In this document: positions 51,944-60,846 of the stretch, in pieces
Position numbering within the stretch: position 1 is the stretch's first letter
Layout of the letters: each line of letters opens with the position of its first letter
DNA from: Acidimicrobiales bacterium
GTDB lineage: Bacteria; Actinomycetota; Acidimicrobiia; Acidimicrobiales; SZUA-35
Assembly: GCA_020630065.1 (NCBI GenBank)
Contig: JAHDCC010000015.1
Location: 34,484 to 98,483, forward strand
Direction of reading: 5' to 3'
DNA: 64,000 nt
Notes under the pieces: model-generated
The model's database searches: none
What the model was told of the DNA's origin: nothing
What the model saw: the letters and a program-made list of their open reading frames with translations, nothing else
Program-made: the position numbers and the translations under genes

Positions 51944-54900
51944 ATGGGTTGGCAGAATCCTCCGGTGCCGTGGCGACAACTTGAACGAGTCATGTCTGAC
52001 CGTCAACCCGAAGCTAAAACACAAGACGATATACCTGAAGGCAATGGTGGTGACAGTCCGGCTTGGTCCCGTAAACGGGTTGGCTATGTGCCCCCTAACA
52101 TCCAACGAGTTCGCTCCAACACCTCTTACGCCGAATTGCATACTCACTCGTGTTTTTCATTTCTAGACGGAGCCTCAGCTCCAGAACGACTAGTTGAAGA
52201 AGCGGTTCGCTCAGACCTGACAGCGTTAGCGATAACCGATCACAACGGCTTCTACGGTGTGGTTCGGTTCGCCGAAGCGGCCCGTAAATTTGGGATGCCT
52301 ACCGTTTTTGGAGCCGAACTGACCCTGGACAAGCTCGACGTTTCTCATCAACGCATCAACCCTGCACCAGACCCCGATGGGACACATCTAGTAGTCCTGG
52401 CTCGAGACCCGATCGGTTACGCTGCGCTAGCTCGGGTCATAAGTGAAGCCCAGTTGAGCGGTGAGAAAGGGGCACCGCTACTTTCCATGAGTGATTTCGA
52501 TCGATGGTTGAAGCCGGGGGAGTCGAACCATTGGAAAGTTCTGACCGGTTGCCGGAAAGGGGCGGTTCCCCGAACGTTAGAACGGCAAGGAACCCAGGCC
52601 GCCACCGACGAGCTGCGTCGACTGGTTGAACAATTCGGGCGAGACAACGTAGCCGTTGAACTGTGGGACCACGCGATGCCAGCAGATAGCGAACGAAACG
52701 AACGACTGTTTTCTATCGCTAAAACTGTTGGGGTTGAAACGGTAGCGACTAACAACGTGCACTACGCCACGGTTAGCGACCGGCGACTAGCCACCGCTAT
52801 GGCTGCGGTGCGGGCCCGTCGTTCGCTAGATGAAATGGTGAGCTGGATGCCTTCAGCAGGCACCGCCCATATTCGTTCAGGTGACGAACAGGCCCGAAGA
52901 TTCCGACGGTTCCCCGGGGTGGTGGAAACGGCGGCCCGGTTCGGACAAGAGTTCGCCTTCGACCTGTCGCTGGTCGCTCCGAACTTGCCTCCCTTTACCA
53001 CCCCAAACCAAACAAGCGAAATGGAATATCTGCGGCAGTTGGTAACCGAGGGGGCAACCAAACGATACGGCACCCGATCTGCGCCCCGACTACCAGGAGC
53101 TTGGGCTCAGCTTGACTACGAACTCGACCTCATCGAAAAGCTCGACTTTCCTGGCTACTTTCTGGTGGTTTGGGACATTGTCGAGTTTTGTCGTCGTAGC
53201 AACATTTTCTGTCAAGGTCGGGGATCGGCCGCCAACTCGGCTGTTTGCTACGTGCTTGGGGTAACTAAAGCCGACGCAGTTGAACTCGGCTTGTTGTTCG
53301 AACGTTTTCTTTCACCAGAACGGGACGGCCCGCCCGATATTGATTTGGATATCGAGTCCGACCGGCGAGAAGAAGTCATTCAATACGTGTACGACAAACA
53401 CGGTCGCCGCCACGCGGCACAAGTCGCAAACGTAATAACGTATCGACCTAAATCCGCGGTTCGAGACGCGGCCAAAGCACTGGGGTACTCGGTCGGACAA
53501 CAAGACGCCTTCAGTAAGTCGCTTGATCGTTGGGCCAGTTTGCGCCCTAAATCTGACTCTTCAGATGAGGCTAGTAACGGTGCCGCCCGGGCGGCTAGAC
53601 AAGCTAACGAAAATGTGGTTTCGGAGTTGCCGCTAGACGTCATAGAACTAGCGATGCAGTTTGATCGTCTTCCTCGACATCTTGGTATCCATTCCGGGGG
53701 AATGGTGATGTGCGATCGTCCAGTGACCGAGGTTTGCCCGGTCGAACCGGCGAGAATGGCGAACCGTACCGTCTTGCAGTGGGACAAAGAAGACTGCGCT
53801 GCCGTTGGTTTAGTGAAATTTGATCTGCTCGGGTTAGGGATGCTGTCGGCCCTTCACTACACGGTTGACATTGTCGCCAACGTTCACGGAACAGTCATTG
53901 ACTTAGCCGAGATCGAACAAGAAGAAGCGGTCTACAACATGTTGGGTCGGGCCGACACTATTGGAGTATTCCAAGTTGAGTCTCGTGCCCAGATGGCTAC
54001 GTTGCCGCGACTAAAACCTCGAACGTTTTATGACCTTGTAGTCGAGGTGGCTTTGATCCGACCCGGACCTATCCAAGGAGGTTCGGTACATCCCTACATA
54101 AAGCGTCGAAATGGGCAAGAGCCGATCACCTATCTGCACCCCTCATTAGAACCGGCGTTAAAGAAGACGTTGGGGGTTCCCATATTTCAGGAACAGATGA
54201 TGCAGATCGCTATCGACGTGGCAGGGTTCAGTGCAGCTGACGCCGACCAGCTCCGCCAAGCTATGGCGTCGAAACGTAGTGCGGAACGGATGGACGAACT
54301 CAAAGAGCGGTTCTTCGCCGGTATGCAAACCCGCGGTGTCGAAACCGACGTCCAACCCAAAATCTGGGACAAATTGTCGGCATTCGCCAACTTCGGTTTC
54401 CCGGAAAGCCATTCGATCAGTTTTGCTTACCTGGTGTATTCGTCATCTTGGTTGAAGCTGCATTACCCCGCGGCCTACTGTGCCGGACTGTTGCAGGCCC
54501 AACCCATGGGGTTTTACTCGCCCCATTCGTTGGTGCAAGACGCCCGTCGACATGGAGTGCCGACCTATACCCCCGACATAAACCTTTCCGAGGTGGAAGC
54601 TTCGGTTGAAGCGATACCTGACGGTGTCGCCGAACCCCCGATCGACATTGCGGGGGCGGAAGAAATCTTTGACGAACGATACGACCATGGTTGGGCAGTC
54701 CGAATGGGGATAGGGTCGGTCCGATACGTCGGATCCGAACTAGCTGGCCGAATTGTCGAGGAGCGGTCTGCCGGAGGCGATTTCAAGTCGATCGAAGATG
54801 TCGCCCGGCGGATACCTGTTCCCGTGAACGCGTTAGAGGCATTGGCTACTGCTGGCGCTTTCGACCAATTCGATACAGGTATCAAGAGGAAAGGTAACGA

Positions 54901-55426
54901 CGGCCGACGGCAGGCGTTATGGCAGGCCGGTGCTATAGCGGCCGCCGGTGCCGGAAGCGGCGACAAACTAGAGGGTATCGTTACTGGAGTTTCCGCTCCT
55001 CAGCTGCCAGGCATGAGTGACCACGAAGAGTCTGTGGCCGACATGTGGGCTACAGGGGTGGCAGCAAACGGGCATCCAACAAAGTTTTTTCGTCGCCAGT
55101 TAGAAGTCAAAGGGGTAGTGCCAGCTAACCGGCTAAACACGATAGCTGACGGCGACAAAGTGGTCGTAGCTGGAGTGGTAACACATCGACAACGTCCGGC
55201 TACCGCTTCCGGGGTGACGTTTCTAAATCTCGAAGATGAAACCGGTCTCATAAATATTGTGGTTTCAGTCGGCTGTTGGGCACGTTATGAATATGAGGTT
55301 CGTAACGCCTCCGCGATGCTGGTAAAGGGTCGGTTGGAATGCCACGAGTCGGTGATCAACATTTCCGCCGAAAAGTTTGAGGTCCTAGCTATCGGCCCGG
55401 TCCCGGCGAGCAGAGATTTCAGATAA
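51944..55426 (+). CDS. dnaE2: error-prone DNA polymerase III alpha subunit DnaE2
   Basis: 1160 residues, the catalytic partner of ImuA'/ImuB in SOS mutagenesis. The start MGWQNPPVPWRQLERVM matches the mycobacterial DnaE2 N-terminus. PHP domain (YAELHTHSCFSFLDGAS, LAITDHNGFYG), palm with PDIDLDIESDRREEVIQY (~464, catalytic Asp pair), fingers with FPESHSISFAYLVYSSSWLK, and a C-terminal OB fold (GVVTHRQRPATASGVTFLNLED). It lacks the C-terminal tau-binding extension of DnaE1, as expected. SOS-controlled by the LexA box just upstream. Confidence 0.95.
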   Translation: MGWQNPPVPWRQLERVMSDRQPEAKTQDDIPEGNGGDSPAWSRKRVGYVPPNIQRVRSNTSYAELHTHSCFSFLDGASAPERLVEEAVRSDLTALAITDHNGFYGVVRFAEAARKFGMPTVFGAELTLDKLDVSHQRINPAPDPDGTHLVVLARDPIGYAALARVISEAQLSGEKGAPLLSMSDFDRWLKPGESNHWKVLTGCRKGAVPRTLERQGTQAATDELRRLVEQFGRDNVAVELWDHAMPADSERNERLFSIAKTVGVETVATNNVHYATVSDRRLATAMAAVRARRSLDEMVSWMPSAGTAHIRSGDEQARRFRRFPGVVETAARFGQEFAFDLSLVAPNLPPFTTPNQTSEMEYLRQLVTEGATKRYGTRSAPRLPGAWAQLDYELDLIEKLDFPGYFLVVWDIVEFCRRSNIFCQGRGSAANSAVCYVLGVTKADAVELGLLFERFLSPERDGPPDIDLDIESDRREEVIQYVYDKHGRRHAAQVANVITYRPKSAVRDAAKALGYSVGQQDAFSKSLDRWASLRPKSDSSDEASNGAARAARQANENVVSELPLDVIELAMQFDRLPRHLGIHSGGMVMCDRPVTEVCPVEPARMANRTVLQWDKEDCAAVGLVKFDLLGLGMLSALHYTVDIVANVHGTVIDLAEIEQEEAVYNMLGRADTIGVFQVESRAQMATLPRLKPRTFYDLVVEVALIRPGPIQGGSVHPYIKRRNGQEPITYLHPSLEPALKKTLGVPIFQEQMMQIAIDVAGFSAADADQLRQAMASKRSAERMDELKERFFAGMQTRGVETDVQPKIWDKLSAFANFGFPESHSISFAYLVYSSSWLKLHYPAAYCAGLLQAQPMGFYSPHSLVQDARRHGVPTYTPDINLSEVEASVEAIPDGVAEPPIDIAGAEEIFDERYDHGWAVRMGIGSVRYVGSELAGRIVEERSAGGDFKSIEDVARRIPVPVNALEALATAGAFDQFDTGIKRKGNDGRRQALWQAGAIAAAGAGSGDKLEGIVTGVSAPQLPGMSDHEESVADMWATGVAANGHPTKFFRRQLEVKGVVPANRLNTIADGDKVVVAGVVTHRQRPATASGVTFLNLEDETGLINIVVSVGCWARYEYEVRNASAMLVKGRLECHESVINISAEKFEVLAIGPVPASRDFR

Positions 55427-55428
55427 GA

Positions 55429-55456
55429 AATTTTGGTTGACGGACAAACCGAAATT
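55429..55456 (+). terminator. terminator-like hairpin after dnaE2
   Basis: AATTTTGGTT and AACCGAAATT pair over 10 bp with one G-T wobble across an 8-nt loop, 2 bp after the dnaE2 stop. No T-run follows. Confidence 0.5.
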
Positions 55457-55526
55457 GTAAAGGGCCCTGATCTTTCGCCGCTAGGGTCGATGCGGAGAAC
55501 CGCTTGTAGCAGAATGGAATGCACCG

Positions 55527-56483
55527 ATGATCGACGTCGTTGACGGACAGTCCACCAAACCTCGAATCCTGCTTGACTGCGACCCCGGAATAGACGACGC
55601 CGTAGCGTTAGCGGTAGCGGCCGCTCACACCGAAATCGTCGGAATCAGCACCGTAGGCGGGAACGTCGAATTAGAGTCGACGACGGCAAACGCGTTAGCG
55701 CTGTGCGCCTTGCTCGACCTTGAAGACACACAAATCCACGCCGGTCACGACATGCCCTTAAACGGTTCGCTGAAACATCGGGCGGCGCAGTTTCACGGTC
55801 CACGGGGCACAGGCGACATCGAGCTGTCAAGTCCCGACCGTCAGCCGACGTCTACCGACGCTGTGCAATGGATAATCGATACTGTGCGCACCGAAGAAGG
55901 CCTTTGGTTAGTGCCGACCGGGCCGTTAACAAACGTGGCCGACGCGTTTAGGAAAGCCCCAGACATCGTCGACCGGATCGAGGGAATCTCTTGGATGGGG
56001 GGCAGCAGCACCATCGGCAACATGACGGCTACCGCCGAATTTAACTGCTGGGTCGACCCTGAAGCAGCCGACATCGTCTTTCGTTCCGGGCATCCCAAAA
56101 TCATCATGTCAGGACTCAACATCACAACCCAAGTGGTGTTCCCTCGAAGCAAAATCGATGAACTAGGCCAAGCGGCAGGGGACGAGACCGCATCAATATT
56201 CGCTGACCTTCTCAACTATTACGCAACTCAACAGCAGAGCACGACCGGCCGAACCGGAGCGGTCATCCACGACATCTTCGCCGTTCTCGCGGTAACCCAC
56301 CCTCATCTCCTTACCGGCGTTGACCGCCACGTCGAAGTAGTACTTCACGAAGGGCCGACCAGAGCAATGACAGTCGTTGACCAGAGACTCCGACAAAATC
56401 CGGGTCCAACCAACGTCACCGTAATTGAACAAGCCGACGTCGCAGCCATAACGGCTCTACTTTTCGAAACACTGCACCCATAA
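55527..56483 (+). CDS. nucleoside hydrolase (IUNH family)
   Basis: 318 residues. The calcium-binding DCDPGIDDAVAL (~16-27) and the later AEFNCWVDPEAA and HDIFAVLAVTHP (metal/nucleobase His-Asp) motifs are intact. Cleaves the N-glycosidic bond of ribonucleosides for salvage. Substrate preference not readable. 100 bp after dnaE2 with a hairpin between, so probably its own transcript. Confidence 0.9.
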   Translation: MIDVVDGQSTKPRILLDCDPGIDDAVALAVAAAHTEIVGISTVGGNVELESTTANALALCALLDLEDTQIHAGHDMPLNGSLKHRAAQFHGPRGTGDIELSSPDRQPTSTDAVQWIIDTVRTEEGLWLVPTGPLTNVADAFRKAPDIVDRIEGISWMGGSSTIGNMTATAEFNCWVDPEAADIVFRSGHPKIIMSGLNITTQVVFPRSKIDELGQAAGDETASIFADLLNYYATQQQSTTGRTGAVIHDIFAVLAVTHPHLLTGVDRHVEVVLHEGPTRAMTVVDQRLRQNPGPTNVTVIEQADVAAITALLFETLHP

Positions 56484-56749
56484 CGAATCGAATTGTTCAA
56501 CGAATAGCAGGCCAACTAGCATCAGGGTATGTCTCCGCCACTGGTATCTGCAGAAGCACTGTGTCAAGACGCTGAACAGCAAAGCGGTTTAGACAACTGG
56601 GGCGACCGACGATTTATTGAACCCTTACAGATTTATTTGGACTCTCTGGCCGCTTCTGCTCAGCTGCATGACCGGGGTCGGAAGGTAGCGGCCGCCAACA
56701 TAACTCGGCTCCTTAAAAACCGTCTATATATTCAGCGAGAGCTACACAA

Positions 56750-56774
56750 GGGTCTGCTGCACCGATAGGTGACA
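56750..56774 (+). repeat. left inverted repeat of the IS3-family element
   Basis: 25 bp beginning GGGTCTGCTGCACCG and ending TAGGTGACA; the stop TAG of the truncated sulfotransferase N-terminus lies inside it. Confidence 0.92.
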
Positions 56775-56817
56775 TCTGATATTGCCAGTTGAGAGGCTGG
56801 TTTGAAAGGATGTTGAA

Positions 56818-57111
56818 ATGCCTAAACGTTTCCCGCAAGAGTTCCGAGATGATGTGATTCGGGTTGCCCGGAGCCGTGACCCGGAGGTGACTATCGGCCA
56901 GATTGCTGCTGATTTTGGTATTTCCGAATCGTGTTTGCATCAGTGGCTCAAAGTTGCTGACGTGGATGACGGCCGCAAGCCTGGAGTCACGACGAGCGAA
57001 CAGACCGAGAACCGTGAGTTGCGCCGTCGGGTGAAACTGTTGGAACAAGAAAACGAGGTGTTACGGCGAGCCGCTGCGTACCTCAGTCAATCCAACCTCC
57101 CAAAAGGATGA
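56818..57111 (+). CDS. IS3-family transposase OrfA (HTH)
   Basis: 97 residues: an HTH of the InsE/transposase_8 type (FPQEFRDDVIRVARS ... IGQIAADFGISESCLHQWL) and a leucine zipper (LRRRVKLLEQENEVLRRAAAYL) for dimerisation. The end overlaps orfB in the -1 frame, with CCAAAAGGATGATG holding both a possible A-AAA-G slip site and restart codons. Confidence 0.92.
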   Translation: MPKRFPQEFRDDVIRVARSRDPEVTIGQIAADFGISESCLHQWLKVADVDDGRKPGVTTSEQTENRELRRRVKLLEQENEVLRRAAAYLSQSNLPKG

Positions 57112-57989
57112 TGTACCCTATCATCAGCGAGCTCGCGGCTGACGGGGTTCCTGTCGCTGTGTCGTGTCGGGTACTCAACATTGCTCGCCAACCCTATTAC
57201 CGGTGGCTTTCTAACCCGGTAGGCCCAGTCGAAGACCGACGCCGTAAATTAACTAAAGCAATAGGTCTGGCTCATGTTGATGACCCGGAGTTCGGGTACC
57301 GGTTCTTAGCTGACGAAGTCCGCTCTGCTGGCCACAGTGTGTGTGACCGGACGGTATGGCGGATCTGTTCAACCAACGGCTGGTGGGCTAGCTTTACCAG
57401 AAAAAACAAGAACCGGAAACACCGCCAGTCGACGGCGGCGGCTCATGATGACCTTGTTCGACGAGATTTCACAGCCAAAGAGCCGAACACGGTGTGGCTG
57501 TCTGACATCACCGAACACCGAACCGCTGAAGGGAAAATCTATTTGTGTGCGGTCAAAGATCTATGGTCGAACCGGATTGTTGGTTACTCAATCAGCGATC
57601 GGATGAAAGCCCGTCTAGCGGTCGCTGCGGTTGAAACAGCGGTCGCTCGCCGGAGCCAGAACGTGGCCGGTTGTATCCTGCATACCGACCGCGGTAGCCA
57701 ATTTCGAGCCAGGAAATTCCGACGCTGCCTGGACCGTCACGGCCTGGTCGGGTCGATGGGCAACGTCGGGTCTGCCGGTGATAACGCTGCGATGGAATCG
57801 TTCTTCTCACTGCTTCAAAAGAACGTTCTCAACACCAAACGATGGACGACCCGAAACGAGCTACGAATAGCGATCGTGACCTGGATCGAACGGACCTACC
57901 ACCAACGCCGACGACAAACCCGGCTCAACAAGTTGACACCCATAGAATACGAAACAATCATGAAACCCACAGCCCTCAAAGCTGCCTAA
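57108..57989 (+). CDS. IS3-family transposase OrfB (DDE integrase)
   Basis: 293 residues, an rve/DDE catalytic protein. The acidic triad is in WLSDITEH (D), LHTDRGSQF (D) and NAAMESFFSLLQ (E), the D-D-35-E arrangement. ATG 57108 overlaps orfA's TGA; expression by frameshift fusion or re-initiation. Confidence 0.94.
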   Translation: MMYPIISELAADGVPVAVSCRVLNIARQPYYRWLSNPVGPVEDRRRKLTKAIGLAHVDDPEFGYRFLADEVRSAGHSVCDRTVWRICSTNGWWASFTRKNKNRKHRQSTAAAHDDLVRRDFTAKEPNTVWLSDITEHRTAEGKIYLCAVKDLWSNRIVGYSISDRMKARLAVAAVETAVARRSQNVAGCILHTDRGSQFRARKFRRCLDRHGLVGSMGNVGSAGDNAAMESFFSLLQKNVLNTKRWTTRNELRIAIVTWIERTYHQRRRQTRLNKLTPIEYETIMKPTALKAA

Positions 57990-57995
57990 CAAACC

Positions 57996-58020
57996 TGTCA
58001 CCTAACCGTGCAGCAGACCC
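57996..58020 (-). repeat. right inverted repeat of the IS3-family element
   Basis: 25 bp, read on the minus strand begins GGGTCTGCTGCACGG; differs from the left repeat at two positions. Confidence 0.92.
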
Positions 58021-58961
58021 CAACGACCCAACGATCAGCCAACGGTAACTGTCCGACCTGCTAGTTATCGTCGGGATGCCTCGAACCGGTTCGACTTTGC
58101 TTCAAAACTTGTTGGCCTGTGACCCCGCAGCCCGCTCGCTGCGTTACTACGAGAGTTACACCCCAGTGAAGGTCAAGGCAGAAACTCTCGAAGATCCTCG
58201 AATCAGAACAGCGGAGCTTCAGCTACGGGTAATGAACCGTCTAGCCCCAGGTTTAACTAAAATTCATGCGATCCATCCCACCGGGCCGGAAGAATGTTCG
58301 AGGCTGATGGAACACTCCTTTGTCGACACCCTTTTTGAAATCCGAAACTGGGTGCCCGAATATTCCGAATGGTTACACGCCAACGAATCGCGTCGTCACT
58401 ACTACGAAGAGTACCGAACGCTACTTCAGCTGCTCGACATGGAAGACCACCAAACCCACTGGATGTGTAAATCACCTCGACACCTAACAAGCCTTGAAAA
58501 CCTTGTCGCCGTATTCCCAAACGTGAAACTCGTCTGGACCCATCGAGACCCTGCCTGCGCCGTCCCATCGGTGGCGAGCCTGTCAGCTGAAGCATCCGCA
58601 ATCGGGTCCAAACACGTCGACAAAACCCGGCTAGGAAACTTCTGGCTGGACCGGACCAGCAAGGCGGTTCACCGTGGCCTTGCCTATCGACAAACCGACG
58701 ACTCAAACCGGTACGTCGACGTCGAGTACGAAGATCTAGTCGAAGCCCCGATCCGAACCGTTCAACAAATCTACGCTCAGCATCGATACACCTACAGCGA
58801 CGAATTCGAATTGAACATGAAGTCGTGGCTAGCCGAACACCCCAAAAATCAGCATGGCCGCCACTACTACTCACCGGAAGAGTATGGTTTAACTCCAGAA
58901 CAGATCCGGCAGCGATTCCCTGACATTCATTGACCACCGCCGAATCCGTTGAAAGGTCCAC

Positions 58962-59900
58962 ATGGCTACGCGCCGACTGCCTGTCACCCCAGAAAACTTC
59001 ATTCAAGCCGAAACGGCTCGAATGTTCGACAGCATTTTGTTGAAAGCGAGAGAGGTGAACCGTTGGACACATCGACGCAAACTCACAAGTTCAACCAACC
59101 AGAATGTGATCCGCATGAACCGAGACACCCTCTACAGCGGTGCCGTCGTCGACGCCAGTTGCGGGTTTGGTATCTACATGCCTGACCCAGCCGACCGATA
59201 CATGTCGGCGGCGGTAATCAACGAAGACCACTACGTTGAACACGTCCTACATGGTCCCGGTGTTCACAACTTCTCACCAGGCGACTGTGGAACCCAGCAC
59301 GTAGCCATAATTTTGAGGACTTTTATTGACCCGTCAGATTCTACAGACGCGAGGAAAGCCCACGTTCTGCAAGACAAATCCAAGATTGAGGCGACATCTC
59401 GTCGGCCGTTTAAACACGCCACGTTCGACCGGGCTACCAGGCAAAGACTGGCGAACCAGCTACAACAAGAAGCCAACAATTTGCTCAACACAAACCGTAT
59501 GTTTGGGACCAAAACCGAAGTCGACCCTCATCGTCATCTTGTTGGCACCGCAACAGGTTGGGGCGGGTTGCCGGTCGCGGAAGCCCACTATGTTTTTGAT
59601 ACCAAACCCCGCCCTTTGGGTCGATACACGGTCGAACTGGGAAACGTTCCCGTGAACGGGTTTTGGTCATTCACCGTATACAACAGCGCCGGGTATTTGG
59701 AAGAAACAGTTGAGGGGACAGCCCACAAAAACAGTGTGACCGTTCAGCCGCCACACAAGCTGATCCTCACCCCCGAAGTCGAAAACGGCTCGAACCATAT
59801 TCAAGTGATGGAAGGATGGAACTACGTGATTCGGCTGTATCAGCCCAGCCCAGAGATCCTAGACGGCACCTGGGTCGCTCCGACCCCGCAGCCAGCTTGA
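58962..59900 (+). CDS. DUF1254/DUF1214 family protein
   Basis: 312 residues. NVIRMNRDTLYSGAVVDASCG is the DUF1254 signature and the C-terminal RYTVELGNVPVNGFWSFTVYNSAG is the DUF1214 domain. No signal peptide. These two-domain proteins are common near sulfotransferases and lipid genes in actinobacteria; no activity is established. It lies 28 bp after the sulfotransferase pseudogene and would have been co-transcribed, so the IS may be polar on it. Confidence 0.85.
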   Translation: MATRRLPVTPENFIQAETARMFDSILLKAREVNRWTHRRKLTSSTNQNVIRMNRDTLYSGAVVDASCGFGIYMPDPADRYMSAAVINEDHYVEHVLHGPGVHNFSPGDCGTQHVAIILRTFIDPSDSTDARKAHVLQDKSKIEATSRRPFKHATFDRATRQRLANQLQQEANNLLNTNRMFGTKTEVDPHRHLVGTATGWGGLPVAEAHYVFDTKPRPLGRYTVELGNVPVNGFWSFTVYNSAGYLEETVEGTAHKNSVTVQPPHKLILTPEVENGSNHIQVMEGWNYVIRLYQPSPEILDGTWVAPTPQPA

Positions 59901-59960
59901 GACCCTCAACCTGGGGCTCGAACCAGGCTAGCTAGTTGGTTGGTGACCGGTAGCGGAGCG

Positions 59961-60761
59961 TTAAACCGCTGCCACTTCATAGCTGGCGAGCGGCCAGCCA
60001 GATGCTGCGTCGTCGAAGATACGTCGTATCTTGTCGTCCGAACGTGCAGTTCCGGCAACCACCATAAGTGGAAGCAAATGTTCTTCTCTAGGGTGTGAAG
60101 CCCGACCTCCAGGGGCGGACCCCCACCGGTTCAGGCGGGCGTCTCGTTCGTCGGTTGGCAAAAGCATAGTTTCTTGTAGCCACCGGTCGAACGAAGCAGC
60201 TTCCTCAGCCGACACCGTAAAGCTGAGGTCATGGATACTCATCCCTGATCCAACAACAGCGACGTTCTCATCCCTGATGTGGGATAACGCATTGCCGAAC
60301 TGAACATGTTCGGCCGGGTCGAGGCCGATGCGTAACGACACCGCTACTAGAGGAACGTCGGCTTCGGGGAACGAAACCGACATTGGCACAAAGACACCAT
60401 GATCCAAGCCGTAGGTATCGTCGGCTTCCAACGTGACGCCATGTTCGGCCGCTAGTTCACAGAGCCTCGACGCTACGGCGGGATGGCCAGGCGCCGGATA
60501 GTTCACGTCATAGGTGCTTTCAGGGAAACCGTAGTAGTCGTAAATGAGTTCGGGTGACTGGCCTGATGCGACCGTGAACTCTGCGGCTTCCCAATGTGCG
60601 GTCACGACAACAACGGCGTCAGGCGGCTGCGGAAAATAGGTTGGCAATGTCGCTAGCCAGTGGCCCAGATTTGTCCAACGGTTCTGCGGGTCGGGCATAT
60701 AAGGCCAGGGGCCGCCTCCGTGAGGAAGATAGATAGCAGGCTGTCTGGTGGTCGTTCCCAT
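59961..60761 (-). CDS. DODA-type (LigB family) extradiol dioxygenase
   Basis: 266 residues, 4,5-DOPA dioxygenase type. The metal ligands are in LPHGGGPWPY and VVTAHWEA, with the catalytic His region YGLDHGVFVPM and VGSGMSIHDL. YDYYGFPESTYDVNYPAPG is a family hallmark. Cleaves catecholic rings using ferrous iron or zinc; the natural substrate is unknown, and no pathway neighbours are seen. Confidence 0.9.
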   Translation of the reverse strand: MGTTTRQPAIYLPHGGGPWPYMPDPQNRWTNLGHWLATLPTYFPQPPDAVVVVTAHWEAAEFTVASGQSPELIYDYYGFPESTYDVNYPAPGHPAVASRLCELAAEHGVTLEADDTYGLDHGVFVPMSVSFPEADVPLVAVSLRIGLDPAEHVQFGNALSHIRDENVAVVGSGMSIHDLSFTVSAEEAASFDRWLQETMLLPTDERDARLNRWGSAPGGRASHPREEHLLPLMVVAGTARSDDKIRRIFDDAASGWPLASYEVAAV

Positions 60762-60846
60762 AGGTCAACGATAACCGGGCTGCCTATCTGTCATCTAACC
60801 CTGCTGTATCGTTTTCGGTGCAGCATAGAAGGCCCGAAACCTCACA

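Larger units (their letters stand above)
56750..58020 (+). mobile_element. intact IS3-family insertion sequence, 1271 bp
   Basis: Both ends are defined: 25-bp terminal inverted repeats at 56750-56774 and 57996-58020 match at 23 positions, starting GGGTCTGCTGCAC. A 3-bp target duplication CAA flanks it (56747-56749 and 58021-58023). It carries overlapping orfA and orfB. Intact ends, duplication and open frames indicate a recent insertion. Confidence 0.95.
56529..58933 (+). pseudogene. sulfotransferase gene split by an IS3-family insertion and carrying a nonsense codon
   Basis: The N-terminal part (from ATG 56529, 73 codons to 56749) and the C-terminal part (58024-58933) belong to one gene. 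Removing the IS and one CAA copy restores a single frame of 376 codons, the usual length of PF13469-type sulfotransferases. The PAPS loop VIVGMPRTGSTLLQNL follows the junction, and the 3' PAPS-binding VWTHRDPACAVPS lies downstream. An in-frame TAA (58046-58048), one C-to-T change from CAA, also interrupts it at about codon 82. A start at ATG 58076 would fall inside the PAPS loop, so a working product is unlikely. Confidence 0.82.

Noticed and set aside
58046..58048. TAA as a readthrough or recoding signal.
   Set aside because: The gene is also broken by an IS, no recoding element is seen, and a simple C-to-T change explains it.
58076..58933. A free-standing sulfotransferase starting at ATG 58076.
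   Set aside because: The start would be within the PAPS-binding loop, and the missing N-terminus is present on the other side of the IS.
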